This document shows positions 9,625 through 19,499 of a stretch of 64,000 bases of DNA, in pieces. The notes under the pieces are model-generated. The model did not search any database. It was not told where the DNA came from and saw nothing but the letters and a program-made list of their open reading frames with translations. The DNA lies in contig QCJB01000007.1 in assembly GCA_003216295.1 (NCBI GenBank), positions 21,647 through 85,646 of the forward strand. Direction: 5' to 3'. Within the stretch, counting starts at the first letter, position 1. Every line of letters begins with the position of its first letter. The position numbers and the translations under genes were made by a program. The DNA comes from Prochlorococcus sp. AG-402-P16 (GTDB taxonomy: Bacteria > Cyanobacteriota > Cyanobacteriia > PCC-6307 > Cyanobiaceae).

Positions 9625-10581
9625 TTAATTTTCTAATTGAACTCCATTAGACATCATTGAGCATGCCCAAGCTGATAAACCAGCTCTTTCAAATTCATTA
9701 AAGTTCTCTTCTAGTACTTTATTTGCATCATCATAATTTGGGAACAAGGCAAAACAGCTTGGTCCAGAGCCACTCATAGAAACGAGCCTAGAGCTAGGCA
9801 ATCCAGACAATATTTTCAATGACTTGTCTACCTCTGTTGCCATAGGGCGAACACTTTTTTGTAAATCATTTTGTATAACTCTTCGAGTATTAAATAAAGA
9901 TTGATCAGACCAATCGATAGATCTTATAGTGTTTCTTTTGATTTCGAAATCCCTTTCATCCTTAAGATAAGTATGACCATACTCTTCTTTATATTTTTTA
10001 TATGCAACTGGTGTAGAAACTTGTATTGAAGGGTCTTTAACCAAAATGATACCCAACTCAAGCTGATTACACTCTAATTTTTCTAGAACTTCTCCTCTAC
10101 CAAAACATATTTGCCTACCTCCTGAAATACAGAAAGGTACATCTGATCCGATTTTTTTTGATATCTTCTCTAATTCGTTGATCTTAAGATCTAGCTTCCA
10201 AAGTTTATTTAATCCAACCAAAGTTGCAGCTGCATCCGTAGATCCACCTGCCAATCCTGCACCAATAGGAATATTTTTTTCAAGTTCAATATCTACACCT
10301 AATTGTGTATTTCCAACTTCTTTTCTAAGAAGCATTGCAGCCTTTATTATCAAATTATCCTCACCATTGCTAATCTCATTATTATTTGATTTAAGGTTAA
10401 TCTTATTTTCGTCAGTGTTAGTCATATTCAATCTATCACTTAGATTGATGCTTTGCATGACCATTGCCAACTCATGAAATCCATCAGTTCTTAGACCTAA
10501 AACTTCTAAATGCAAATTAATTTTTGCATTTGCTACTGCAGTAATAAAGTTATCATTTACTTTAGAAGGAACCATTTTCAA
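9625..10581 (-). CDS. ispE: 4-diphosphocytidyl-2-C-methyl-D-erythritol kinase
   Basis: AKINLHLEVLGLRTDGFHEL...IPIGAGLAGGSTDAAATLVGLN...SMSGSGPSCFALF. Confidence 0.96.
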   Translation of the reverse strand: MKMVPSKVNDNFITAVANAKINLHLEVLGLRTDGFHELAMVMQSINLSDRLNMTNTDENKINLKSNNNEISNGEDNLIIKAAMLLRKEVGNTQLGVDIELEKNIPIGAGLAGGSTDAAATLVGLNKLWKLDLKINELEKISKKIGSDVPFCISGGRQICFGRGEVLEKLECNQLELGIILVKDPSIQVSTPVAYKKYKEEYGHTYLKDERDFEIKRNTIRSIDWSDQSLFNTRRVIQNDLQKSVRPMATEVDKSLKILSGLPSSRLVSMSGSGPSCFALFPNYDDANKVLEENFNEFERAGLSAWACSMMSNGVQLEN

Positions 10582-11440
10582 TAATACAAGTGTCTTTTAA
10601 AGCTTTTGCGAAGGCAAACCAATTGGAAGGAGAAATTTCCTGTGGTCTTTGATCAAGACTAATCCCTCTGCAGGCGAATAATTCTTTTATCTGGTCGTTA
10701 TAAGTTACAAAACTTCCAATCGTGTTACGTAATTTTTTTCTTCTACCTGAGAAAGCAAGCTTTAAAAGATTTTCCAGTAAATTTCCAATCTCATGAAAAT
10801 CCTTATCATGTATTTTTAAGGGTTTAATCAATACGACTTTGGAGTCCACCCTGGGTGCAGGTCGAAAACATCTAGAAGGTACATCGCATACATCCTGACA
10901 TTTCGCTAAAAGCTGAATTCTTACGCTTAAAGCACTGAAATTGCTATCACCAGGCAGAGCGATAATCCTTTGAGCAACTTCTTTTTGCATAAGTAAAACT
11001 AAATTCTCAAAATTAAATTCAGGTTCTTTTCCTAAATCACCAATTAATCTTCTTAATAATGGACCTGTTATGTTATATGGAATATTAGCCACTACTTTAT
11101 TAATAATCAGTCCATTTTCAGCCTCCAATGGAACGGATAGAACATCCCCCTCTCTTAAACTAAATTTATTTTGATGACTAAAACGTTTTTTTAATCCTAT
11201 AACTAAATCCCTATCAAGTTCAATTCCTTGGACAAATCTTGCATGGGACTCAATTAATTTTTCAGTTAAAGCCCCTTTACCTGGACCAACTTCTAATACG
11301 CAATCATCAGGATTCAAGTCAGCAGCCTTAACTATTTGATCAAGAACTCTCTGATCTCTTAACCAATGCTGTCCAAAGCGTTTTCTAGGAATATGCCTGA
11401 AATCATTCAATGTTTTACTACCCAAAGCCAGCATCTCCAA
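10562..11440 (-). CDS. ksgA: 16S rRNA (adenine1518/1519-N6)-dimethyltransferase
   Basis: RKRFGQHWLRDQRVLDQIV...VLEVGPGKGALTEKL...VVANIPYNITGPLL; overlaps ispE start by ~20 bp. Confidence 0.96.
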   Translation of the reverse strand: MEMLALGSKTLNDFRHIPRKRFGQHWLRDQRVLDQIVKAADLNPDDCVLEVGPGKGALTEKLIESHARFVQGIELDRDLVIGLKKRFSHQNKFSLREGDVLSVPLEAENGLIINKVVANIPYNITGPLLRRLIGDLGKEPEFNFENLVLLMQKEVAQRIIALPGDSNFSALSVRIQLLAKCQDVCDVPSRCFRPAPRVDSKVVLIKPLKIHDKDFHEIGNLLENLLKLAFSGRRKKLRNTIGSFVTYNDQIKELFACRGISLDQRPQEISPSNWFAFAKALKDTCIIENGSF

Positions 11441-11536
11441 ACCACATTAGAAACGATCACATATTTCACTAAAACAAAACTAAATTATTTAAAATATACT
11501 CATAAAAAGATTTTCAATCAATATACATTTTCTAAA

Positions 11537-11899
11537 ATGACTTTCGACAGCCATAGCCTAGAACGTTTAAGAGAACTTGGACGTAAACTTCCTAAAGTGA
11601 TATCTAAATCCGAACCAAAAGAATCAAAAGAATCTCTAGGAACTAATAAGAAGAAATTACACCCAGTCGAGATAGAAACCAACCCTGAACAACTTTTCCG
11701 AGAATTAATGGAAATCAGCCCAGATGGAAATGTACCATCACATTTATTAGATCGACTAAAGAAACTAGAATCAAATAACATTAAAATTACTCCAAATACA
11801 GCTCAAGGTATGAATAAAGTTTCGGAAGAACCTATTCTTAATGAATCACAACTTTATGCAGAATTCAAACAATTTCTGCTTGATGACGAAGTGAATTAA
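11537..11899 (+). CDS. Conserved hypothetical protein (120 aa; likely ATG start at 11537)
   Basis: MTFDSHSLERLRELGRKLPKVISKSEPKE...ELMEISPDGNVPSHLLDRLKKLE; upstream part of the tracked ORF overlaps ksgA antisense. Confidence 0.65.
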   Translation: MTFDSHSLERLRELGRKLPKVISKSEPKESKESLGTNKKKLHPVEIETNPEQLFRELMEISPDGNVPSHLLDRLKKLESNNIKITPNTAQGMNKVSEEPILNESQLYAEFKQFLLDDEVN

Positions 11900-11924
11900 T
11901 AATTAATCTATATAATCAATTTAA

Positions 11925-12362
11925 ATGCTTAATATTTCACATTATAAAATTATTGCTATTGGAAAGGTAAAGAAAAAGTGGATTCAATCAGGTATAGATA
12001 TATATCTAAATAGATTACCTGGCTTAAAGATAATAGAAATCAAAGATAGTACCCAAAAAAAAGAAGGAATTGCAATTAAAGAAATTTTAAATAAAAATGA
12101 AATACTAATAACTCTCAATGAAAATGGTCAATCTTTTACATCAAAGGAGTTAGCTATAAAACTGCAAAAAAGCCAGCATCAAAATATTACTTTTGCTATT
12201 GGAGGTGCCACTGGTCTTAGCCCAGCGATTAATAGCGCTGCCTCCTGGAAATTAAGCCTCTCTCAATTAACTTTTCCACACGAAATAGCACGCCTTCTTC
12301 TAGTAGAACAACTTTATCGCGCAAGAACCATTGCTCAAGGAGGGCCGTATCACAAAGAATAA
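11925..12362 (+). CDS. rlmH: 23S rRNA (pseudouridine1915-N3)-methyltransferase RlmH
   Basis: KIIAIGKVKKKWIQSGIDIYLNRL...FAIGGATGLSPA...LTFPHEIARLLLVEQLYRARTIAQGGPYHKE. Confidence 0.95.
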   Translation: MLNISHYKIIAIGKVKKKWIQSGIDIYLNRLPGLKIIEIKDSTQKKEGIAIKEILNKNEILITLNENGQSFTSKELAIKLQKSQHQNITFAIGGATGLSPAINSAASWKLSLSQLTFPHEIARLLLVEQLYRARTIAQGGPYHKE

Positions 12363-12433
12363 TTAACAGACTCAAATCATCACCTATAGTAGTACGTATG
12401 AACTAGTATAGGTGATGATTTGAGTCTGTTAAT
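12362..12433. repeat. Perfect 27-bp inverted repeat with 18-nt spacer across the rlmH-umuD junction
   Basis: Left arm 12362-12388 attaacagactcaaatcatcacctata; right arm 12407-12433 tataggtgatgatttgagtctgttaat is its exact reverse complement. Confidence 0.95.
12391..12404. promoter_or_regulatory. Candidate LexA (SOS) box
   Basis: agtacgtatgaact resembles the reported cyanobacterial consensus RGTACNNNDGTWCB with one mismatch; just upstream of umuDC. Confidence 0.55.
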
Positions 12434-12878
12434 GGATTTAGCAACCTCGCACTTCTCGTCGAATGAAAAGAAATCAAGAATATTAATTCCGTTGGCGGGA
12501 GAAACGATTTCAGCAGGTTTCCCTTCCCCAGCAGAAGATTACATAGAGCTAGGTATCGACCTGAATAAACACTTAATAAAAAATCCAATCAGCACCTTCT
12601 TTCTGCGTGTAAGTGGTAATTCAATGACTAATGCAGGAATCTATAATAACGATTTATTGATAATAGATCGCAGTATAAATCCAGTTCCCGGACATATTGT
12701 AGTTGCAATCCTGGACGGAGAATTTACATTAAAAAGACTTGTAAAAGATAGAGATGATTATTATCTAAAAGCAGATAAGGAAAATTATCCATCAATAAAT
12801 TTAAACAACTATATAGATATAGAAATCTGGGGAGTCGCAATATATTCAATCCACAATTTAAAAAAACTAAATACATAA
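12420..12878 (+). CDS. umuD: UmuD-like S24 (LexA-family) self-processing SOS protein
   Basis: AGFPSPAEDYIELGIDLN cleavage-site region, VSGNSM catalytic Ser, GEFTLKRL catalytic Lys; tracked start is TTG 12420, alternative ATG 12432. Confidence 0.92.
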   Translation: MSLLMDLATSHFSSNEKKSRILIPLAGETISAGFPSPAEDYIELGIDLNKHLIKNPISTFFLRVSGNSMTNAGIYNNDLLIIDRSINPVPGHIVVAILDGEFTLKRLVKDRDDYYLKADKENYPSINLNNYIDIEIWGVAIYSIHNLKKLNT

Positions 12879-12880
12879 TT

Positions 12881-14158
12881 ATGTCTCGTGCAATAGTACA
12901 AATTGATGGGAATAATTTCTATGCATCATGCGAACAATTAATTAATCCTTCGCTAAAAAGAAAAGGTTTAGTTGTCCTTTCAAATAATGATGGATGCATA
13001 ATCGCTCGAAATTCAGAAGCGAGGAAGATGGGTATTGCGATGGGACAGCCTTATTTCAAATTAAAAGAAAAATTAAATAAGCTAAATATAAATGTAAAAA
13101 GTTCAAATTATGAACTTTATGGAGATATTAGTAATCGATTAATGCTTATACTAAGACAATATTGTGAGGAACTAGAGATCTACTCCATAGACGAAGCATT
13201 TGCCACTTTAAAGCGTCCAAGGAATAAACAATTAAGCAAATGGGGAAAAGAATTAAGATCTATAGTTTATCAAAATATAGGGATACCAATAACAATCGGT
13301 ATTGGTGATACAAAAGTCCAGGCAAAGATTGCAAATCATATAGCAAAAGAAAGAGGAGATAGTTCAGGTATATTTGATATCGGGATAATTGAAAATAAAG
13401 ATGATTATCTAAATCGAATTAGAATAGATAATGTTTGGGGTTTAGGTAAAAAAATGTCAGCCTGGTTAAAAAATAAAGGTATAAGCAATGCTAGAGAATT
13501 TAGAGACATGTCAAGCAAAGAAGTTAAAAACAAATATGGTATAGTTGGCCTACGCTTACAAAATGAATTAAAAGGAAAATCCTGTATAAATTTCAAAGCA
13601 AAACCATCAGATCGAAAAGAGCTTTGTGTCAGCAGAAGTTTTGCCTATCCAATAGATAGTTTAGAAGAATTACAACAAGCTATAAGTAAATATGCCATAA
13701 TCGCAAGTAATAAACTCAGACAAAACAATCAATTTGCTTCATCTATTACAGTTTTTACTGCAACGAATAGATATTCTAATGACTTTTTCAGAAGTGAAGC
13801 AACGGCAAGATTAGAGATACCAAACGATAACACAAGTATTATGCTTAAAACAAGCCAAGAATTATCAAAAAGAATCTATAAACCATATAGAAAGTTAATA
13901 AAAGCAGGTGTTATCCTCCACAAGCTTCAAAGTAATAAATATGAACAAAAAATACTATTCAAAGAAGAACATATGCAAAAGAAATCTAATTTAGAGAACT
14001 TAAATAAGGTAATAGATGGTATTAACAATAAGCATGGAAGATGGACGATAAGCTGGGGAACATCAATCTTGGAAAATGACTCTATTACACGACGTGAAAA
14101 ACTTTCACACTTAAAGACAACAAAAATAGAAAACATACCAACAATTCTAGCCAATTAA
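12881..14158 (+). CDS. umuC: UmuC-like Y-family DNA polymerase
   Basis: QIDGNNFYASCEQLINPSLKRKGLVVLSNNDGCIIARN...YSIDEAF...GIGDTKVQAKIANHIAK. Confidence 0.95.
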   Translation: MSRAIVQIDGNNFYASCEQLINPSLKRKGLVVLSNNDGCIIARNSEARKMGIAMGQPYFKLKEKLNKLNINVKSSNYELYGDISNRLMLILRQYCEELEIYSIDEAFATLKRPRNKQLSKWGKELRSIVYQNIGIPITIGIGDTKVQAKIANHIAKERGDSSGIFDIGIIENKDDYLNRIRIDNVWGLGKKMSAWLKNKGISNAREFRDMSSKEVKNKYGIVGLRLQNELKGKSCINFKAKPSDRKELCVSRSFAYPIDSLEELQQAISKYAIIASNKLRQNNQFASSITVFTATNRYSNDFFRSEATARLEIPNDNTSIMLKTSQELSKRIYKPYRKLIKAGVILHKLQSNKYEQKILFKEEHMQKKSNLENLNKVIDGINNKHGRWTISWGTSILENDSITRREKLSHLKTTKIENIPTILAN

Positions 14159-14253
14159 TTAATAACTTATTTAAATAGTTAAGTGCAGAGAAATAGAAAT
14201 TAAAATTATCAATGATAAAATAATAAATACAAACCAATAGAAGGAAAAAAATA

Positions 14254-14712
14254 ATGGATTTTCTAATGTATTTAGATAAAATAGAAAAAGAGATTATAAT
14301 TTTGATTGAAAAAGCTGGATATTCAACAGAAGAAAATACATCTCTATGCTTACAAGGTAATGACTACGTAGGTTTTTTTAAGAAAAGACAAAAAAAAGTT
14401 ATTATATGCACAAACAATGCAATAAAAAGAGAAGGTTATAAGAATTTAAGCAGAAATGATAAAGAAAGCTTTGAAAGAACTGCAATACATATAAAAAAAG
14501 CAATAAGACACGAAGCAGTTCATGTTGCACAAGATTGCAATAATGGAAAACCATTAGAAATGAAAAAAAACCTAACTATGAATAAAGCAAAGATTCATGC
14601 ATTGAAAGGCTCTTCAATGATATCTGGAGAGAACGAGAAAGAAATACAGGCATATATATTAGAAGACAAACCAAAAATGATTAGAAAAGAATTAAAAAAA
14701 TATTGCATATAG
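14254..14712 (+). CDS. Putative zincin-like metalloprotein, HExxH motif
   Basis: 152 aa; IRHEAVHVAQDCNNGKP contains HEAVH. Confidence 0.6.
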   Translation: MDFLMYLDKIEKEIIILIEKAGYSTEENTSLCLQGNDYVGFFKKRQKKVIICTNNAIKREGYKNLSRNDKESFERTAIHIKKAIRHEAVHVAQDCNNGKPLEMKKNLTMNKAKIHALKGSSMISGENEKEIQAYILEDKPKMIRKELKKYCI

Positions 14713-14725
14713 ATTTTCAACAAGA

Positions 14726-15025
14726 TCAATTATCTCTAAGTAATTGAATAGCCTTTAACTTATTACTATAAATCAAAAGCATTCCATCTTGAGGACAACT
14801 CAAACCAATATAAGTCTTAATTGCCACAGAATTAACAAGCGCGGTGCCACATGTTTCTAATATAAGAATAGGTAAAGTAAATCGAGTGCCTTGCATATTC
14901 TGAAGATCAAGCGCTTGACGAACAGCTGATTGAGCTTTAGAGATACCAATTTTATTAACAAAATCAGGCCATAAGTGATTTGATAAAGAACAATCCTCAA
15001 AATTAAAAAATGAAGAGTTTTTCAT
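14726..15025 (-). CDS. Hypothetical protein (99 aa)
   Basis: ORF immediately downstream of dnaG. Confidence 0.6.
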   Translation of the reverse strand: MKNSSFFNFEDCSLSNHLWPDFVNKIGISKAQSAVRQALDLQNMQGTRFTLPILILETCGTALVNSVAIKTYIGLSCPQDGMLLIYSNKLKAIQLLRDN

Positions 15026-15042
15026 TGAACTTAAATATAAAA

Positions 15043-17070
15043 TTATTTAGAGCATCGCTGCTGATCTAAATGTAATATATGTTTTCTCTCAGCATAATAA
15101 AGTTGCTGAAAGTTAATAGCATCATTATTTAACTCTTCGAACATACTAATAACTCTTTGTTCCATATCATAGGAATTAGTAGGCTCAGCTTTATCTTGAA
15201 TAACAAGAGAGGCAATACAGTTTTCCAGTGTTTCTAATCTTTGAGAACTCCAAGCTTCAATAAGATGCCTACAGCGCTTTAAAGATTTTTGTTTTTCAAG
15301 TACAGCTAAGGTACCGCGAATTGCCAACTCAGGTTCAGATAATGTAGCGAGACGAAGCTCACTAGCCTCAAGCAAAGGGGTAAGCTTAGGTAAGTATTCA
15401 TTATTATTAATCATGAGATTATTTAGAAGATTTTGAGATAAGTCAATATCAGCCAAAATATTATTTACATCATCACCACGATTAATTTTCTCTATAGTTT
15501 CATATCCATAAATATCTTCCTCTATATTACAAATTGAAGACCAAATCGCTCGATAATAATTGATAGCAAAGTCATCTAAGTCTCTCAAACGAAGTTCTTT
15601 GCGTATAAAACATCTATAATTTGGACAATGAATATAAATAAATAGAATATCTGCTTCACTTCTCTCTCTAAGAGTTACATCTTGGGGCTTTTCATGTCTT
15701 TTAGATCGACCATGCCATCTATGGCCAGTAATTTGAGTCCGTAAGTCTTCCTCAAGTTGAAGAGCAAATCTACCTTGGCCACCACTTAGGCGCTGTGCAA
15801 CTTTCTGAAGATAATGAGTTCTTATTGCCGTTTGTGGTAACTTGCCAAGCAGACTTACTAAATCACTAACAGCCAACTGAAATTGATCTGACTTGCTTAA
15901 ATCCTTATCCTTCAATGTTTGATCAATCTGCCAATCCATCCAAAGAGGAGATTTAGTAACTAGTGCTTCGTATTCGGATGAGGAATTATCCTTGAGGAAT
16001 TCATCTGGATCTTTACCGGATGGTAATTGAAGAATTCTTAAGTCTAATTGGCCCTGAATTGCAAGATTTTCAACCTCACTAATCGCACGATTAGCAGCCC
16101 GAATACCAGCATTATCAGAATCAAAGTTTAAAAGAATCCTCTTGCTATCAGTAGAACGGGATAAAAGAGTTATTTGGTTGCGACTCAATGCGGTACCTAA
16201 AGATGCAACAACATTTGTGATTCCAGCGTCATGAAGTGCCAAAACATCAAAATATCCTTCTACTACAACTGCATAATCTTTTTTTCTAATTGAGTTCGCT
16301 GATTTATCTAAACCATAAAGATTCTTTCCCTTTTCAAAAATTTCAGTCTCAGGTGAATTTAAATATTTTGGCTCAGACCCATCAAGACTTCTTCCTCCAA
16401 AACCAATGACCCTTTTTTGCCTATCATGAATGGGAACAATAATACGATTACGAAACCTATCATAGAAACCATTTCCACCTTTACGAGGAACAATAAGTCC
16501 TGCCGATTCAAGTATTTCAACCTTTACATTTTCAACATTTACAAAATATTGAAGAAGTGAATCCCAATTATCTGGTGCATATCCAAGTTCAAAGTTAATT
16601 AAAGTACCATCACTTAAATGACGTTTATTCTTTAAATAATTAAGGGCATAAGAGCCACCTTGAGAATTTAATTGATTTTGAAACCATCCTGTAGCTAATT
16701 TCAAAACACGATATAAGGTCTCATTCCGGGAAAGCTGCTGCTTAAGTCTTTCTTGTTGTGGACCTTCAACTGTATCAACTTGAACTTGATATTTTTTTGC
16801 GAGATCTAGAACAACATCACTGAAACTTTGACGCTGAAACTCCATTAAAAATTTAATGGCGTTTCCTCCGGCTCCACATGAAAAACAATAATAAAATTGT
16901 TTGCCAGGGATTACTGACATTGAAGGCTTGCTATCATCGTGAAAAGGGCATATTCCGACATATTCTTTTCCTTTTTTCTTTAAGACGACGTGTTCACCAA
17001 CAACATCAACTATGTCTAAACGCTCTTTAACAGATTCAATTGTTCTTGGATGTAGTCGAACTGAAGTCAT
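15043..17070 (-). CDS. dnaG: DNA primase
   Basis: CPFHDDSKPSMSVIPGKQFYYCFSCGAGGNAIKFLMEF zinc finger; VVEGYFDVLALHDAGITNVVASLGTAL Toprim. Confidence 0.97.
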   Translation of the reverse strand: MTSVRLHPRTIESVKERLDIVDVVGEHVVLKKKGKEYVGICPFHDDSKPSMSVIPGKQFYYCFSCGAGGNAIKFLMEFQRQSFSDVVLDLAKKYQVQVDTVEGPQQERLKQQLSRNETLYRVLKLATGWFQNQLNSQGGSYALNYLKNKRHLSDGTLINFELGYAPDNWDSLLQYFVNVENVKVEILESAGLIVPRKGGNGFYDRFRNRIIVPIHDRQKRVIGFGGRSLDGSEPKYLNSPETEIFEKGKNLYGLDKSANSIRKKDYAVVVEGYFDVLALHDAGITNVVASLGTALSRNQITLLSRSTDSKRILLNFDSDNAGIRAANRAISEVENLAIQGQLDLRILQLPSGKDPDEFLKDNSSSEYEALVTKSPLWMDWQIDQTLKDKDLSKSDQFQLAVSDLVSLLGKLPQTAIRTHYLQKVAQRLSGGQGRFALQLEEDLRTQITGHRWHGRSKRHEKPQDVTLRERSEADILFIYIHCPNYRCFIRKELRLRDLDDFAINYYRAIWSSICNIEEDIYGYETIEKINRGDDVNNILADIDLSQNLLNNLMINNNEYLPKLTPLLEASELRLATLSEPELAIRGTLAVLEKQKSLKRCRHLIEAWSSQRLETLENCIASLVIQDKAEPTNSYDMEQRVISMFEELNNDAINFQQLYYAERKHILHLDQQRCSK

Positions 17071-17118
17071 ATGATAATTTTAATTGATAATGAAATATTT
17101 AGTTATGAGTTTTAGAAA

Positions 17119-18021
17119 TTGAGAAAAAATAAAATTTTTGAAGATTTAAAAAAACATAGGAATTTAAAAGGAATCAAATTTTTAATTGGAAGTGGATTAG
17201 CGTTTAGCCTTATGAGTGCCTGCGTAAAGGGAATAGGAGAAAGGATACCGGTTGCAGAATTAGTTTTTGCAAGAGCAACAATAAGTATAATAATTACAGG
17301 AATTTTATTATTTAAAAACCAAATTAATCCTTTAGGTCACCAAAGAAAATTATTATTATTAAGGGGCTTTCTTGGAACAGGTGCTTTATTTTGTATCTTT
17401 AAAGCTTTAACGACACTACCAATTGCAACAGCAACTGTAATACAATATATTTATCCAACATTTACTGTGATTTGTGCATATTTTATTTTAAAGGAAACTG
17501 TCTTAAAAAGAATTATTTACTCTATACTTATTGGATGGATAGGAATAATATTAGTCGCACAACCAGAATGGGGAATATATGACAATAGACTAGAAACAAT
17601 AATTTCTTTATCAATCGCAATACTAGGAGCCTTCCTTACATCACTAGCTTATATATGTGTAAGAAAATTATCCTCCAAAGAAGATCCACTAGTAATTATT
17701 TTTTACTTCCCTTTGGTATCCATTCCACTTTCAATACCATTTTTAATGAATGAGTTTGTTCTACCAAATCCAATTGATTGGATATTGATCTTAGGTATAG
17801 GTTTATTTACACAAATTGGTCAGATTTGCATAACTGAAGGTTTAAGACTTATGCCCGCCGGACTTGCAACATCATTAAATTATTCGCAAGTTATCTTCGC
17901 TAGTTTTTGGGGTATTTTATTTTTCCAAGAAGAAATAACAAGTACAATCTATATAGGTGGTTTTTGCGTACTTATATCTACTATTATTAGCATGAGTGCT
18001 TTAAAAAGTTCACAGGTTTAA
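17119..18021 (+). CDS. EamA/DMT-family transporter (TTG start)
   Basis: 10-TM EamA-like; VAELVFARATISIIITGILLF; LKETVLKRIIYSILIGWIGIILVAQPE. Confidence 0.85.
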   Translation: MRKNKIFEDLKKHRNLKGIKFLIGSGLAFSLMSACVKGIGERIPVAELVFARATISIIITGILLFKNQINPLGHQRKLLLLRGFLGTGALFCIFKALTTLPIATATVIQYIYPTFTVICAYFILKETVLKRIIYSILIGWIGIILVAQPEWGIYDNRLETIISLSIAILGAFLTSLAYICVRKLSSKEDPLVIIFYFPLVSIPLSIPFLMNEFVLPNPIDWILILGIGLFTQIGQICITEGLRLMPAGLATSLNYSQVIFASFWGILFFQEEITSTIYIGGFCVLISTIISMSALKSSQV

Positions 18022-18029
18022 ATTTCAAT

Positions 18030-18416
18030 ATGAATAAGAACTCTGCAATTTTATCTATCCTTCTTTTTTGTACTGGATCAACAGCGATTTTCGCAGATGA
18101 ATATCAAAGGGGCTTTTCAACTAGTAGAACGTGTACGAGAAATGAATACAGAGAAGAATACATACCTGGCACCAGAAACGATCCTGGTTACGTAAAAAAA
18201 TGGGAAGAGACAGTAGAGGTCCCCTGCCCAGGGAGTGCAACAACAAATGATAAAAAAGAATTTGATACAAATAATTGTTCTGAGGGAACCATAGCTGGTG
18301 GGATTTTGGGTGGTGGCTTGGCAACCGCAATATCAAGGGGGAAGGATCGCTGGTGGGCCATCCCTGCCGGAGTTGTGGGGGGGTCAATGGTTGGTTGCCA
18401 AATAGATGGTGGTTAA
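18030..18416 (+). CDS. Secreted glycine-zipper-like protein
   Basis: N-terminal signal-like segment; C-terminal GTIAGGILGGGLATAISRGKDRWWAIPAGVVGGSMVGCQIDGG. Confidence 0.6.
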   Translation: MNKNSAILSILLFCTGSTAIFADEYQRGFSTSRTCTRNEYREEYIPGTRNDPGYVKKWEETVEVPCPGSATTNDKKEFDTNNCSEGTIAGGILGGGLATAISRGKDRWWAIPAGVVGGSMVGCQIDGG

Positions 18417-18475
18417 AGATATTTCTTGTTTATTATTTATTTTTTGGCAAAATAATTTATATAAATTCATAAATA

Positions 18476-19150
18476 ATGATTAGCTGGTTAAAAGGTCAAA
18501 TAATTAAAAACTGGCAAATAACATCCAAAAAAGGGGTTGTTATAGATGTGGGTGGTGTTGGTTACGAAGTTCAATTATTGCCAAAGCAAATAGATAACAT
18601 TATAACTTCAACAAAAAGAGAACTTTGGATTCACCAAATCAATCGTGAAGATAGTACTATTTTATATGGATTTAATGAAGATAGGCAAAGAGATTTATTT
18701 CGAGTAATTATTGGTATTAGTGGAATAGGTCCCCAAATAGGTATGTCATTACTTGAAGATCTAGAGGTTAACGAATTAGTTAATGCAATTCAAGAAAATG
18801 ATCTAAAAATGTTAATCAAGTCTCCAGGAATAGGTAAGCGTACGGCAGAGAGATTAGTAGTCGAACTAAAAAATAAAGTTGACCAATTCAAAGATAATCA
18901 AGAAGTGATACCTCAAGAAAAACATAAACTTCACTCCACTCAGCTAACTAAATATTTTGAAGAAATAAAATCAATTCTAAACTCATTAGGATACATGGAT
19001 GATGAAGTGAAAGATTCATTAGAATTAATACGGCTCAGAGAAAAAGAACAAATTTTATTACTAACTTCACTATCAGAACAAGCAAAAGCAGATCTCATGG
19101 ACAAACATTTGAAAGAAATTCTTATTAAATTGAGTGAAAAGGATACTTGA
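18476..19150 (+). CDS. ruvA: Holliday junction branch migration protein RuvA
   Basis: MISWLKGQIIKNW...FRVIIGISGIGPQIGMSLL...LIKSPGIGKRTAERLVVELK. Confidence 0.95.
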   Translation: MISWLKGQIIKNWQITSKKGVVIDVGGVGYEVQLLPKQIDNIITSTKRELWIHQINREDSTILYGFNEDRQRDLFRVIIGISGIGPQIGMSLLEDLEVNELVNAIQENDLKMLIKSPGIGKRTAERLVVELKNKVDQFKDNQEVIPQEKHKLHSTQLTKYFEEIKSILNSLGYMDDEVKDSLELIRLREKEQILLLTSLSEQAKADLMDKHLKEILIKLSEKDT

Positions 19151-19202
19151 TAGAAGGTAAGGGGCTAAATTAGTATCTATTAAAAGGAATACTAAAAACA
19201 AA

Positions 19203-19472
19203 ATGTCACTGGGAACAGAAGAGAAGCAAACGCTAATCAACACGCATCAAATACATCCAACTGATACAGGTTCAGCAGAAGTGCAGGTTGCCATGCTCAC
19301 TACAAGAATTTCAAAATTAAGCAAACATCTTCAGGGTAATATTCATGATTTTTCATCAAGGCAAGGTTTGCTTAAAATGATTGGACAGCGCAAAAGACTT
19401 TTAGGATATGTAAGAAGTAAAAGTGAAAAAAGGTATACAGAGCTAATAGAAAAATTAGCTATCAGAGGATAA
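19203..19472 (+). CDS. rpsO: 30S ribosomal protein S15
   Basis: [26 protein letters not shown]...[19 protein letters not shown]. Confidence 0.98.
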   Translation: MSLGTEEKQTLINTHQIHPTDTGSAEVQVAMLTTRISKLSKHLQGNIHDFSSRQGLLKMIGQRKRLLGYVRSKSEKRYTELIEKLAIRG

Positions 19473-19499
19473 TGGATTTAATTACATTGATAAAAGCTG

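Noticed and set aside
10178-10477. Plus-strand 99-aa ORF
   Set aside because: Entirely antisense to ispE.
11518-11781. Minus-strand 87-aa ORF
   Set aside because: Antisense to the conserved 120-aa ORF at 11537-11899.
12403-12588. Minus-strand 61-aa ORF
   Set aside because: Antisense to umuD and crosses the palindrome arm; no family support.
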